A stretch of 64,000 bases of DNA from Thozetella sp. PMI_491 (lineage: Eukaryota > Ascomycota > Sordariomycetes > Chaetosphaeriales > Chaetosphaeriaceae). Below are positions 20,950 to 33,017 of the stretch, one piece after another; position 1 is the first letter of the stretch; each line of letters opens with the position of its first letter. Location of the stretch: contig MU270131.1 in assembly GCA_021432635.1 (NCBI GenBank), forward strand, positions 1-64,000, written 5' to 3'. The position numbers and the translations under genes were made by a program. The notes under the pieces are model-generated. The model ran no database searches. It was not told the DNA's origin and was given only the letters and a program-made list of their open reading frames with translations.

Positions 20950-23900
20950 GCGACGACGCGATCGGGGGGGTCCTCCCACGACAGGGCAAGGCCTGCTGCC
21001 CACGAGGCGACGACACGGTCCCGACACCCTGGAATGCGTCGTTAATCTACCCGCGAGAAGATGAACCAACATCTACCACGGCAAAGCTGGCCGGGATGCA
21101 TGTGTGTGCCTGGAGACGGACAACGCAAGGACCTTGGTCTAGCGGTCTGAGATGTGTGGCTGCCACGCGGTAGCTGGCCATCTGCAACGCAATGGCCCGA
21201 GGCGCGCGTCTCCGTTAAGACTCCATCCAGGCCACTCAGACTGCGACATAATCTGCTTTCGCTGGCATTCGGGGGAGCAGGAGCGGGAGAGCAGGAAATG
21301 ACGGAAGGCCCATGGGCCCATGGCATGGGGCCGGGATTTCCCTTGCCGTTTGGGATGCGTCCATCGCGATTAATCCAGCCAGTCCGGGCGGCTCATCCTC
21401 TTTTCATCCCGTCTTGGCGGCCGCCCGTCTTGACAGCAGGGTCCTCGGCGATGAGAAAAGAAGAAAGCTTTCCTGATCTTCTTTGCTTTCTGCCGCGGAT
21501 GTCGGGTCTGTTCCGTTCCTCCTGGAAGGGGGCTTGAAAGTGTCAAAAGTCAACGAGTCGGGGAACAAGCCGTCGGATTGTTTCTCTTCACGAGCCTTCT
21601 TGTTTCTTCTTCGAAGAACGACGGCTGCCGCCTCAAGACGTCGCTGCGAGGCCAGAAAAGATGCCGCACCGGTGCCACAGTAGCAACTGCCCGACTGCTA
21701 TGGGCGTAAACTTGTCATATGTGATACGTAAAAGGGACCAGGAGAGCAAGGGGGGCTGGAAAATGAAGGCGCAATCATATATCACACGACAAAACCTTGC
21801 GTGCTACACCACCGGCAGCGCCATCACACCAAGCTAGCAGCCGTTGGGCTTGTAGTGCTACAGGCAGGGGACCTGGGGAGGGGGTCACGGAAGAAAAATA
21901 ACGGGGTGCCTCTGCGTCTGCCGAGAAGTGAAACAGGGACCTCGGCTGTCAATATATTCTACGCGGTTTCATTGGCTTCTGGAAGCCTCACGAACCTGGG
22001 AAGGCGACGGGAAGTATTCAGAGAAGGGCCAAGCCCACTCGCCCAGCCCGGCCCGTCCTCTTATGGGCTTCTAGAACTTCTCTAATCAGCGGCGCTGTTC
22101 GTGTGGGACAACTTAAGTGCGGCTTGGGACCAAGAGGAGAGCTCGACACTCGGCCCGCCAATTGCCCCCTTTTCCAGCCCATGTCAGCAGAGGCGTCAAA
22201 TAGGAGATACGGCGGTGAACGCCTTTCGTATTACTCCCTAGCAAAGGTTAGTAGCAGATACCATCTCACATCTCATACGCCACCGACGCCCGGGGTGCAA
22301 AATTTCTTCGGCGTCGTCTCTTGTTTGCCACCGATTCCGTTTCCGTAGGGAATCCGTACGTCAGTCTCCTGGCGGCCACAGAGCCGACTTCCACACTTCC
22401 AGCGGCACAGCGGGCGGCCCACCACTAATCCTCCGCTCCGGCTCGCCCCCCTTTAATGCTACTTGCTGCTGGCTCGTGCAGGAGCATAGTACCTGCCCGA
22501 GCCACCATCGTACGATTGGGGAGGGTGCTCCCCGGCGTACAAGAGTTGAGTACGACAATACAGCATCAACTCCTTGCCGTCCGTCTTACCTTTGGTGCTC
22601 AAACGAGCCGAGTGAGAAAAAAAATATTTGTCATTTTTTTAGAGTACAAAGAACCATGTGCTCGGCATTTGATGTTAGGTCACGCCGCAAGGCTTGCAGT
22701 CCCGGCCTGCATCCCTCGCGGCCACGCGCATCGGCCGCAGCATGTTCTCGGATCCTGTCTCACCGAATTGCCACGAGGCCATCGCCTGCTTCTCCAACGT
22801 GCGAGAGCGACTGTCTGAGACCTCTTGCCGACGAGTCTCAGGAGGCTATTTGCCAGCGAGCAACGAGGAGGAGAGGGGCGACGCAGGGACCAGAATCGGG
22901 TCGCACGGCAGTGGGCAACAGACGCGTGCGGCATGGCGGAGCCTGAGATGACCAGAAACGCCGTTCAACCTCAGACACGATTGCCCGCAACGGATTGGAG
23001 GGTCGGACTTGCGCCGTTCTCTCTCCGTGTGCCCGTGCTCCGCAGGAGCACACCTCCGGGCCTACACGGGCCTGCGGCACAGTCCAATCGGCGCCCGGGG
23101 GGTGTTGCAGGTTCGGCCTCCTCGGCCGGTATCTGTTACACGGCGCCGGGGAGCGGGATCCCCGTGCGCTCCCATGCAAGATTCCCTCGGCCGGATGGCT
23201 GCGGTCTCAATCAGAGACCGGGCCGCTGCCCCTGCGATGTCTCCGGTTATGTACGATGTCGCGCAGGAAGCTGCCGGCAACCGCCAGCTCAGACCATGCC
23301 TCCAAGCGTAGTACCGCGTATCGATGCTAGCCTCACGGCAGCCGAATCCAGACTAACGCAGCATCTGGGTTTCAATGCCACTCCATTAGTATGGACTACT
23401 GAGAAACAACAAACTCTCGCGCCGGCTGGGGCGAGCCCCACCACTGTCTCAACGCATGCTGTAGTAGACAGACTGCAGACCCGCCGCGTTAGCCTCTCTG
23501 GCGACTGAATCAGTTCCTTGGCTATCGACTGATCTTAGCGACATTGTTCACCAAGACGCGGAGGCTCGGCTAGAGACGCTATTGTTTTTGTTTGAACTCC
23601 GTCCGATTCCCCCACGAGGGGCCCGCCGGCACATGGTACCCTAGGCCACTACCCTCGTGGTCTAGATCCCCTTCCGCGAGTCAAGCGCGAGGGACGGGCG
23701 TCAAAGACCCTTGGGAGACGGACCTATCGCCGGCCTTGGCGTGCAGTTGTCACGGAAAGTCCGCACGGCGTAACCCGGCCTGCTCGCTGCGAGCTTGCTG
23801 TATTCTGCTAGGATTGCGGGGGCACGAGCGATAGTCAAACATGGAAAGCCCCTATGCTAGCCGACGTGTGGTGGGACCAGTAGCCGTGCGAGGTCACGCC

Positions 23901-24876
23901 GTGTGCAATCGTCGACTGGCCGTGAACTGTATGTATGTATGTTCCGCAAGACTCGAGCAAGGCGAGATTCTCGGAATTGTGGATATCTGTCTACCTTTGC
24001 CCCCCACTCGCCTCGCGCTGTCTCTCGCAACGTCTCGCAATGCTGGCAACAGTTAGTACAGGAAGGGAGCGAGGCGGCAGTCGACGTTCCTAAGCGGCTA
24101 TACAGCGGGTGGCAGCGTCTTCCTAGACTGTCCAGTGTCGCTGCTCTAGTTACTTCGAAAATAGCATGGCAAAACGGTTACCTCGTCTCCTACTCTCCTT
24201 CTACAAGGCTGCCGTTAGCCTCAAGGTCGACCGTGAGTACTAGTCATCGCAACTATAGCCAGATGCGGCGCATTTAGTCCTACGGGCGATTCCTGTCATA
24301 CTCCAAGCGCTCTTACTCAGAATGTCGGCTTGCGACCTATCGATTTCTTGGAAGGGCGTTCCTGTGTAATTTGTGTGGGAAGCCCACACAAGGCAGTCAC
24401 ATATCATCCACCAAACAGCAGCAAGTTCATCAGGCGGGAGGTGCCGACAATCCGCCTCACGTTTACCCCCAGCAAGGTGCACGCGCGGCTGCTCCGCCGT
24501 AAAAAAAAATTTAAAAAATTTGGTACTAATCTGCACATCGGAGGGAAAATAAAAGAATCGAGAAAGCGGCCATAAGGCTACCGTCGAGGCTCAGTCCGCC
24601 TTGTTCCTTGCTAGGCTGCCAATCAGGCTCCGGCTGGGCGGCAAAAATGTGGCTGGGAAGCCGGAGTCGGCGACCAAAACCTGGTCCGATCAGGCTGCAA
24701 ACTGGTTCCCATGTGACATCTAGACGAGGCGCTGTTATTCCAAAAAAAAAAAAAAATTACCGCTGCGCTGCGCGGAAATGACGGGGCGATTGGAAACAAG
24801 AATAACCAAACCTGCCGCGCTCCTTTGGGATTTCCAAACGTGAAGGGTTGTCCATCAGAGTGAACAACCGGCCAGA

Positions 24877-25314
24877 ATGAGCGACACGGAGGCCCCGCAC
24901 CGGCACGACCGTCGGCGCCATCGCCACCACCGCCGCCGCCAGCGCAGCAGGCCCCCGACACCGTCAGATTCTGAGGAATACTTCTCAGACCCGGAAAGCC
25001 TCACCTCCTCGAGGGGGGCTGAGCCGCGGCGCCATCGTCGATCCGACTCCAAGGCGATCGTACTCCGGGATCCCTACCAGCTCCAGGCACCGCCGAGAGC
25101 CCACCGTCGTAACGACTCGGATGACGACTCGGTTGAGTATACCATCCCACGGGACTTCAATGAGGAGCGCGAGCGGCACCGGATGGAGAGGGAGAGGGAG
25201 AGGGAGAGGGAGCGCGCGCGCCGCCAGAGAAGAGAGGGGGGCATGCTAATTGCCGTCGCTCTGTTCGCCGCCTCCGCCGTCTTTTGCCTCGACTGGTGCG
25301 GCAACGACGATTAG
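24877..25314 (+). CDS. Small Arg-rich protein with C-terminal membrane anchor
   Basis: A single ORF of 145 residues, not a family I recognise. The first ~30 residues are almost wholly His/Arg (RRHRHHRRRQRSRP), followed by an acidic Ser patch (PSDSEEYFSDPES) and a second His/Arg-Ser segment. A charged Glu/Arg run (RERERERERER, ~105-118) is encoded by a GAGAGG repeat at 25185-25213. The protein ends in one hydrophobic stretch (MLIAVALFAASAVFCLDW) five residues before the stop. That layout fits a tail-anchored protein with a cytosolic basic domain. The sequence gives no function. Codons favour G/C at third positions in this frame, which supports real coding. The repeat-driven composition leaves some doubt. 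Confidence 0.5.
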   Translation: MSDTEAPHRHDRRRHRHHRRRQRSRPPTPSDSEEYFSDPESLTSSRGAEPRRHRRSDSKAIVLRDPYQLQAPPRAHRRNDSDDDSVEYTIPRDFNEERERHRMERERERERERARRQRREGGMLIAVALFAASAVFCLDWCGNDD

Positions 25315-26709
25315 GGTTGACTCGATGATGAATGACTGTGCACCTCGAATCTTCGAATGTCGTAAATAAAGTATAGCCTTCCGTCCTGCCATATTTAACA
25401 AAGGTGTTTACTAACTGATACAAGCTTGCCGAGCGCTTCCATGCTCAGGAGTAACTTTCGTTACTCGTGGCTTCGACTAGCCCGGGCTAAGGCAATAATC
25501 TCAATGCCTCGAGAGCCCAGGAGATGGGCTCCAGGGTGGGTGATAGTCCTCGCCTGGTACTAGAGAGCGACAACCTTGGAGTTGGCGCGTCATCACTCTC
25601 CCTTTGCGGACAGTACCTTCAACCCAGCTCCGGACGAACAGCTCCGGACGAACAGCTGGAGGGATGTCTAATGTTTGTCGGCGTTTGGTCTGCATTTCAT
25701 GAGCCATGTCTTTGTCAGAATACGACATGAAACGAATATGGGGGCCGGGAGGAACTTGTTGGATGGCAGGCCGAGATATCATGTGTCTCCCAGGGCAGGT
25801 GTCCTATATTACCCCTACTCCGCATCTAGTGATTGTTGCTCTGAGGGGCATGTTTGCAGTTATACCCTTAGCATGTGGACCAGGCACATACCTTGCAAGC
25901 CGGATTACTAGATACTACACTTAGTTCCTCCGTGTATTCTAGCATCACGCATGAGACTATATTTCCTGCTCGAAAGAGAACATGTGTAGTAAGCAAGGTA
26001 CAGTCGAATATGTTGACTTGAGAAATATATCCTCGTTAGTCCTTTTTTCTTTCTATGCCGAACTACTGTCCACCGATACTATATTCTAACCCAATATTAA
26101 AACCAACTACCATATCGAAATACATTAGGGGTGTTTTAAGTGCCAAATATTGTTAAGCATAGCCTCTTTCTGAGCAGGGCTAGGTCCTATCAGGCAGACC
26201 AGTAGCTCTTAGGGTTATCTAATGACGTGCCTGATGCTGCATGGGTGGATGTTCTGTAAACACACAGCCTGGACCTGGCGCATGCTAACTAGGGTGCTTC
26301 AAACAGTCGTGGTGCAATGGCCATCTCCTCCTTTCCTTACTCTTCGTCTAGTACGACGAGCAACTTGGTTTTGGCTCTCAACAGTTCGTAGGAACTCGAG
26401 AAGCGGGATATCTTGATTCGACTGATGCCATACGATCTACCAATCTCCTAGCGATATGCCCCCTTTTCGGTACAAATCTTACATTCCGGTGTATGAAAAC
26501 CCCGCCTTAACGCCAGCCTAGTATCTCGCTTTTAGTGACACCAAAGATTTCCCGTCTTGGACTCCATCCCTCAATCCTCGCACGATTGTCCATATCGTTG
26601 CACCGAACCGAATGCTCCGAGTCGGAGGCTCAGGCCGCAGCAAAATTTGAAGAGCTGTAGCTAGGCTTGAACCCCGGATTCATATCTTCAAAGTCTTCGC
26701 ATCGCCAAG
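25315..26709. other. Convergent intergenic region, AT-rich, no gene seen
   Basis: 3' flanks of the small Arg-rich gene (+) and CDC73 (-). The part from about 25900 to 26650 is AT-rich and looks degenerate, with short ORFs only; possibly decayed repeat sequence. Confidence 0.45.
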
Positions 26710-28018
26710 CTATATGGATGTCGGGGCAGCGTCCTTGCGCCATCCCTTGCTGCGCATGTTAGCCTCGATCGCCTTCCAGATGCTCTCCATCACCTCTCGG
26801 TCGCGAAACCGAGCCCCATCTGCGCCGCGGCTGGTGTCCGACTCCCTCCACTTCTCAATACCGTACGCTTGCACGCGGTGGCCAAAACCACGGACAGACT
26901 CGGGCGGCTGGTCATCGCGCCAGCCCAAGTATACGCCAAGAACGTGCTTGAACAGCTCGTCCGGGTTGCTCCACTTGTAGCTCTTGAACTGCCAAGCCTG
27001 GCCAGTGGTGAATACGGCGACGACGCGGTTCCAGTAGTCTGGCTTGAACTTTTCGGTGCTCTCGACCAGGATAAAGCGCATCGGCCGTGCTGGATCGATG
27101 TCCTTCAACACCCGCGACACGTGCAGCATGTCCTCAGCCAAGCCGCTGTCCGGCGGGACGTAGCGACCTGCTCCTAGGAAGTTCTGCACATTGGACAAGC
27201 GAAGCAGGGACGAGGCCGAGGGCGACAGCAGGATGATGGGGTCGGGCCGTCGCACTGGCTTCTGGTTGAGAGCGAGGGATGGGTTGCTTCCAATATTGGT
27301 ACCGTTGGGTACCTTCTCTCTCTTCCCGAGGAGGGACAGCGCTAGCTTCCGCACATGGCTGAAGTCCTGTAGTCCATGTCGCGCGTCAGTCTCGAGGAAT
27401 GCAAGCCGCGTGCGCGCGAGCTGCCAGGGGGAGGGGGTGACGTACGGTGGGCTTGATCCCATGCAAAACCGAATTTCGGTCGCCCATCCTCCGCTCGCCG
27501 CGGTATATCTCTGCCAATCTCGGGTCCAGAGTCCCCCGGCCGGCGCGCGTGCTCGATACGGGCGCATCCTTAAATGTCGCCGCCAGCGCGGCCGCCGAGC
27601 CGTCCTTGTCGCCTGGAGCCTTGATGTAGTCGCTCTCCTCGCTCGCCCCCTCCAACCATGAGATCAGCTCGAGACGCTCGACGAAGGCAAATTGGTGCAC
27701 CGGCGTGGTGTCTTTAGCGAGCTCGTCATTGAGCTTGGCAACGGAGGCATTGTACTCGGGAATGGCCACCTCGCGGTTCAACCAGGCGCAGTAGACACTG
27801 CGTAGGTCAACAGCCTTGTCATTTGTGACGAAACGTGTCTGAGTATCGATGGGGATCGCGAGTTGGGCCGGCGCGCTGAATTGCAGGTGAGTCGCTTCCG
27901 AGAGTGTCGCCTCGCCTTCGTCGGCTGAGAACTCGGCCGATGTTGTCGGGACGATTTGTCCACTAGCCGCAATTGTCTGCCGCAGCAGCAATAGAGGGTC
28001 GTTTGCGGTTGCAGCCAT
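26710..28018 (-). CDS. cdc73: Cdc73, Paf1 complex subunit
   Basis: Exons 28018-27446 and 27366-26710, with a 79-bp intron (GTACGT...CTACAG); 409 residues, close to the yeast length. The start at 28018 gives the family's usual N-terminus with DPLLLLRQ; the ORF could extend 24 codons further upstream, but that leader lacks similarity. The N-terminal half has the features used to bind the rest of Paf1C (DPRLAEIYRGERRMGDRNSVLHG leads into the splice). The C-terminal half is the Cdc73 Ras-like fold: PIILLSPSASSLLRLSN, FLGAGRYVPPD, RFILVESTEKFKPDYWNRVVAVF and GQAWQFKSYKW. Known role: Paf1C travels with RNA polymerase II, promoting elongation, H2B ubiquitylation and H3 methylation in the nucleus. 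The C-domain resembles a small GTPase but shows no P-loop, as in other Cdc73 proteins. Confidence 0.95.
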
Positions 28019-28568
28019 CTCGGTGGGTATGTGGGGAATTGCTCCGATGGGGGTTGTTGCGAGTTGCAAACGCGGGAGCGAGAAGCGCAAACCTTGAGCT
28101 CGAAAAGTTGTAGGCGGTGGTTGACGTCCGCGAGGCTGAGAACATGACTTGGCTAGGGACCCACTCCATCATCTCTCCCCCACAACACTGCATAGTGCGG
28201 ATATGATTGGCCAGCACCGTCAGCCTGGGAAACGACGGCCGCCAGCCTTACCCCTGGATGGTAAACAACAAACCTTTGGGAGAGGCGGTTCGAGCAATTC
28301 AGAGACGCCATAGTCATTTTCAAATAACAGGTGCCAAGTAGAGCTAGCGAGGAACGCATGAGAGGACCCTTGGCTTTGGCCGCCCCAAGCCTTCCACCAC
28401 CACCACCAAAACGATGCATCAAACCCCCAGCAAGCTGCTTCAGCCTGTACTCAAAGCCACCACAAGATGATCAAGGGAGTCGTAACGAGTCTAATCTCGG
28501 TCTACCCCCTAGCTTCCATTCGAACACACCGTGACCCAAGTGGATTCATCTTTATTTACAGCTTCTTC
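28019..28568. other. Promoter of cdc73
   Basis: 550 bp between cdc73 and the 3' end of the upstream minus-strand gene. No convincing ORF; the 89-codon minus ORF at 28153-28422 has no domain. Confidence 0.5.
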
Positions 28569-30320
28569 TTAACTCCTGGCGTCCTCATCGGTTGGCCGTG
28601 CCGGAGACATGACAGATGTTTGCCGAAACCTGACACCTCCCCTTCCGTGGTACTAACAACAAGGTCAGCTGGGAGTTTACCTCCACAAAATTTCCATTCA
28701 TTGAGCTCACCACGCATATTCCTTTGCCCTTGGATTTATGACTGGGGTTGGCCGGGCACATGGGGCTGTTTGGTAGATGTTCTGGGATATCGAACTCGAA
28801 CATGGACATAGGGTCGCGTCGGATGGCAGATTTGGGCAGCTCCCACCATTCCGTAGGTCTGGGAGATAGAGTCTTTCGGTGGCGATTGGCGGAGGGCTTC
28901 GTTCGAGGGAGAGAGACCGACCAAGAACCTGAGCCGCTATTGCCCGTACTGACATCGGGGAAGAAACTGCGTAGTCTCCTGTCGGTGACTTCTTTCTTCA
29001 GTGGAGGTGTAAGCACGCGGGAAGCTTCCTGTAGGCTATTTAGCAAACGATACTCTGAGCACGGCCTGCAATGGTCGCCTTACTCCTCCCGGAAACTCGG
29101 ACGTCGCGAAAAGCTTCTTGGATACCGTATCTAGTGTACGTATTAGAAATGACTTTCATAACGACTCTGCAGATAAGATGCTGGGTACATTACCATGGGT
29201 CTTCGTAGGCTCTAGGTCAGGCGTTACTGGAGGCGTCCTTCCTTTCAGGATGTCTCGCACCGAGCTGGAAGCACTCCTCCCTGAATCAACAGAGCTCTTG
29301 CGATGCCACGGGGCCTTGCCGAACAACTTGCGGCCCACTTTGGTGGTGCTTCTCTCATTGTCTTTATCCTCGCCCAACACGGAGGCCCTCGTGGCTGGGC
29401 CAAGGTCAAAGTACCTCTTCACGGCATCGAGCGTGGCCCCCACGGATTCATCTCGGATGGATTGTCTCTTCTACACCGTGTTAGGACAACTTCGGGCAAA
29501 ATTCATGCTATCATGGACCAAAGGAAACAGGCTATGAGCAGACCTCTTTCACCTTGTTCCGTCGAATGCCTTTCTATGGCATGGATGAGAACTTGATGCG
29601 CGACTGGGACTCTTCTCGCCCTGCAGTGTCCTTCATGCCCACTTTTGCTTGCTTCGTGGTGCTCGTGTTATCGTCTCTTTTGACTGCAATCTGACCTCCA
29701 CCTTCGCTCATTGGGTACCTAAGACGATGCTTAGGCGCTAACCACTCGCTCTCGGGGCTGGCCACACCACTGCTCGCCGCCGGGTGTTGGAGCGAATGCA
29801 CGTGTGCTTCTTCGGACAGGAATGGGCTCTGAGGGACCTGCGACGGCGATTGGCTCGTTGAACTGGCAACGGCGTAGAACATTGTCTTAGGCGAGATCCC
29901 GCGCGGTTCAAAATCAGGAGCACTCTGGCTCTTGGCGGATCGGGCCCGCCACCTCCATGTCTTTACCTCAGGGTGGACGCGTCCGCCTTGATTCTCAGAT
30001 CCCGGTTTCCGCAGTTCCCGTTCGGCCCAGTACCCTTCAGGGAACCACACCCACTCGTAACTATCCTTGGCTGGGCGAGGAGGGTCGAGGCCGAAGAAAC
30101 TCTGGCCAGAGGATGGGGTAGCTGCGTGGGCCGTTGTCGGGGTGCGGCTGCCACTTGATGGCCCTTTGCTGACGAGGCCATCCATGGCGAGATCGAGGTA
30201 TGGCAGTCGTCGTTTGGTCATCGCGACATGATACTCCGAGCGATGCCAAGGGCGAGATGGGTATATCAGCCTATGGTCCTCTGGTTTTGCATCCGGGATG
30301 TCTCCAGATTGGCAAGGGAG
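28569..30320 (-). CDS. Conserved protein of unknown function, six exons including a microexon
   Basis: Exons: 30320-29643, 29573-29553 (21 nt), 29470-29194, 29130-29084, 29028-28711 and 28652-28569; phases agree at each junction. An intact frame runs in from a possible acceptor (GACTAG) before 30320; if no upstream exon exists, translation would begin at the ATG at 30221. Readable landmarks are RPWHRSEYHVAMTKRRLPYL, YEWVWFPEGYWAER, ESVGATLDAVKRYFDLGP, PWHRKSSVDSGRSA, KLFATSEFPGG and a tail with EHLPNSPMCPANPSHKSKG then ICVYHGR. I recognise this tail from uncharacterised proteins of filamentous ascomycetes, but no function is known to me. The unspliced first frame meets a TAG just before the microexon; a 69-bp intron (GTGGGC...CATAG) removes it. 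No signal peptide or membrane segment. Probably cytosolic or nuclear and intrinsically disordered in large part. Confidence 0.7.
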
Positions 30321-30391
30321 CTAGTCAATGGATCACAATTAGAGTGAAGAACTCCAGCATCAGGTAGGTCAACCAGCGTATTGAAACATAC

Positions 30392-31036
30392 TCTTCCCCA
30401 TCTCTTGATCCATGATGAAATCGAGCTAAATATAAAATCCTTTAGTTTGGCTCCGTGATCCTGCACCTCCAGGCACCGCGCGGAGCCTTTTGTCTGAGGC
30501 GACGCGCCGAAAACGGCCCGTGGTTCGGCTGCTGGGGTACGAGGTGCTCCGGAATCATTATCTGGGGCGGCAATCTGAAGATAGAATGGAATCTGGGGTG
30601 CGCGTGGAGGGTCCATAGGTATTCGGTGATGAAGGAGTCCATCCCACGTGGTGACGAGGTGATACTTGATTGCCACCAAAGAAGGAACCCGAGAGAATTT
30701 TGCTGGGTTTGACCCCCTCGCAGCTTCCTCGTAGGACGCATAAAGGATGGATATCCACGTATGGAAATGATCCCTGACGACAGCATCTAGGACCATGGCG
30801 TATACCATAGCTAAGTACGCAACATCTTTCACATTCTTAAACAGCTGTGGTTTGTTCAGGAATACTAGCAGGAGGACCTTCCCGCGCATCCTTGGCTGGC
30901 GGTCTGGCGTCGACGTGCTCCTCCCACTTTTGGGTATCTCATCCGATCGACTTCTAAAACCCACCATGCATCGTGTAGATCCTGACTTCTTTACAAGAGC
31001 GAACCTTGGAACTAAAGCCTCCATGTCCTGGTCCAT
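30392..31036 (-). CDS. Possible 5' exon of the preceding unknown gene
   Basis: An uninterrupted frame of 215 codons from an ATG at 31036 to a donor (AGA/GTATGT). A 71-bp intron to the acceptor at 30321 would join it in phase to the first exon of the unknown gene. Hydrophobic and aromatic segments (KVLLLVFLNKPQLFKNVKDV, HTWISILYASYEEAARG) make it look protein-like. I recognise no domain. Its ATG overlaps the stop codon of bystin (TGATG), which would put the start inside the neighbour's last exon; a downstream ATG (the MRGKVLLL start) is as likely. Low confidence. Confidence 0.35.
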
Positions 31037-33017
31037 CAATCAACAAGCATGGTATCGTCGCCGTCTAGATCCGGGCCTTCCTGCTCGGCTGGTACACCCC
31101 GGCCACGACCGGCTAGAAGCTCTTTCCTGACTTCTGGCCCGATTGCCGCGTGGCCATGGCTGTTTACGAGGTCCAGCAAGGCCTCTCTTTGATCTTCCGT
31201 GATATCGTTCCGGTACCTCTGGCTGAATATCAATAGGTTCTTGTGCCAGATCACGGGTAGTGATTGGCCAGCTGATGCGCCACCCATGGCCTCTGCCTCT
31301 CTCATAGAGATCACGTTCCTTACCCGGAGGAAGTAAAACACCAGCGCATCGACCACCTGCCACGCTGCCAGACGTTAGCAAACATGGAGATGCTTCTCCT
31401 AAGCTTAGAGTAGACCCACGCAGTGCATATCCTTTCTCTAGTAGAGACTTTAGAAGCATATTTGTGGCTGCCGCAGACTCATTGCGATCAGAGGTTTGTT
31501 CTGCGGCAATATCACAAAGCCCTTTGATCGCAGCTGCTGAGTGCAATACCGGGATCGACGTCCGTGTGAGGACACCTATGCAACCTTCGTCAGTGCATCT
31601 ATGCTGCCAATAATTGATTCCAAGCCGGCATACCTGCTACAATGTTGGCCTCACGAAGTGTACAGCTGCCACTGCCTACAAGTTCAAAGAGGAATCCCTT
31701 GAAGAAGGCTGCAGGTTTGAAGGTCGCTCTAGAACAGGAATCAGCACAGTCTATGTAAATAATCCTTTCCGTCAGCACCAAGCTTACTTTTTGAGACTGT
31801 TAAATAGGTGGACATTCAACTTCTTGGTCTCGTATATGTCATCGCGGACACGAGGGAGAATGACCATCTGAATGAACCGCTGGGCGACTGGCGCCTTGGC
31901 AGACACCCATATCCTAGTTGCCGCATAGCTGCAGCATTCTTGTCAGTTTACACATTGGTGAGGATCTGCTGAGAGCCAGACTTACACAGCGTTAGGCGTC
32001 CATGCGTCGGGGTTGGTGATCTCAATTATCTCCTCCCTTCGGCGCCACAATTAGTACTACATACGGCGTTGCCAGAAACCACATCAGGATGGTATGAAGT
32101 AGCTGGAGAATCTCGACACCAGTGCCATTGTATGTGGGGTTAAATGGGAACTAGACACATACCAGTGTGGTATTTGCGGGAGAACTACAAAGCCAGTCTG
32201 TTAGCCAATTATGTACACAACCTTGGCGAGGGTTATAGCCGCCGAGGGCGAGGTAGACCATGACACCCCGGCTGTCTTGAATACTCACCTTTGAATGGCT
32301 TTGGTAGAGGGCCGCTCTTATAACGTGATAGTATCATGCCAATTCTGTCCCGCAGTTGTAAGTGCAGCTCGGAAGTGCGACTAGAGGACATGATACTAAC
32401 TTGGTGTAAACCTCGACAACCTTGGGGTGGAGTTCAAAGTCGTCATCGATCGGTTGGACGTCCTCTCTTGGCTGACCTTCCTTCTCACCTGCTTCCTTTT
32501 CCGCAATCTTGGCCAGGATGAGGTCTGCGAGATTGACTCCTTGTGCCTCATCCTCCTGGGGCTCATCGGCTTGGCCCGGCCACCCGTGCTTCAGGAGAGG
32601 GTCTTGCTGCTCGTCGGGCGACAAGAACTTATTGAAGGTCGCCAGGTCATCGGCATCAATTTCGATTTCCTCCACGATCTCGTCCTCGTCGCCCCATGCT
32701 TCTTCATCTTCGAATGCAGCATCGTCCTCGGACTGCTGGACGAACAGCGACCTGTCGAATTCGAAAGCCGATTTGGTCGCAACGGCAGGGGCTTGTTGTC
32801 GATTTTGTTCCTCCTCCTCTAGGAGCCCGCGGCCGAGCGACAGAATCTGCCTCGAGGCTTTGGCATCGACAAAGTGATCCGCACCCTCGCCGTCCTCATC
32901 GCCCCGCTTCGATCGCCTCTTGCTGGACTTGGCCTTTAACACGCCCGTCGCGAGGAGATCATCTTCGAGAGGGTTGTGGCGCTTCTGGCCTGACTTGGGG
33001 GTAGTGGCCTTCGGCAT
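31036..33017 (-). CDS. enp1: Bystin / Enp1, 40S ribosome biogenesis factor
   Basis: Eight exons: 33017-32401, 32344-32289, 32184-32163 (22 nt), 32036-31986, 31928-31788, 31728-31634, 31575-31420 and 31364-31036; all phases fit; 488 residues against 483 in yeast Enp1. The N-terminal ~200 residues are the usual basic then acidic region ([20 protein letters not shown], then [19 protein letters not shown]). The bystin domain fills the rest: [100 protein letters not shown] and YFLRVRN. Known role: nucleolar and cytoplasmic maturation of pre-40S particles. It is divergent from HGH1 across 431 bp. A partly retained splice product would truncate it, because most introns carry stops. Confidence 0.95.

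Larger units (their letters stand above)
14321..24876. other. Gene desert of about 10.5 kb upstream of the RGS gene
   Basis: No ORF here has a recognisable domain or splice-consistent structure. The longest (17173-18114, 313 codons) has a composition expected by chance in GC-rich DNA. The stretch is not AT-rich, so it does not look like mutated transposons. It carries pyrimidine tracts (about 14840-14892), a CGACGACGA/CCGCCGCCG microsatellite (15838-15866), an A14 run (24741-24754) and a hairpin at 20929-20949. It may hold long 5' leaders, non-coding RNA or distal promoter elements for the RGS gene. Confidence 0.55.

Noticed and set aside
22825-23508. 227-codon open frame
   Set aside because: No domain, no conserved pattern, three competing frames over the same bases.
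27446-27567. Extended start of the CDC73 second exon frame (minus strand)
   Set aside because: Antiphase reading of exon 1 and the intron; the correct joint is KPT/DFSHVRK.
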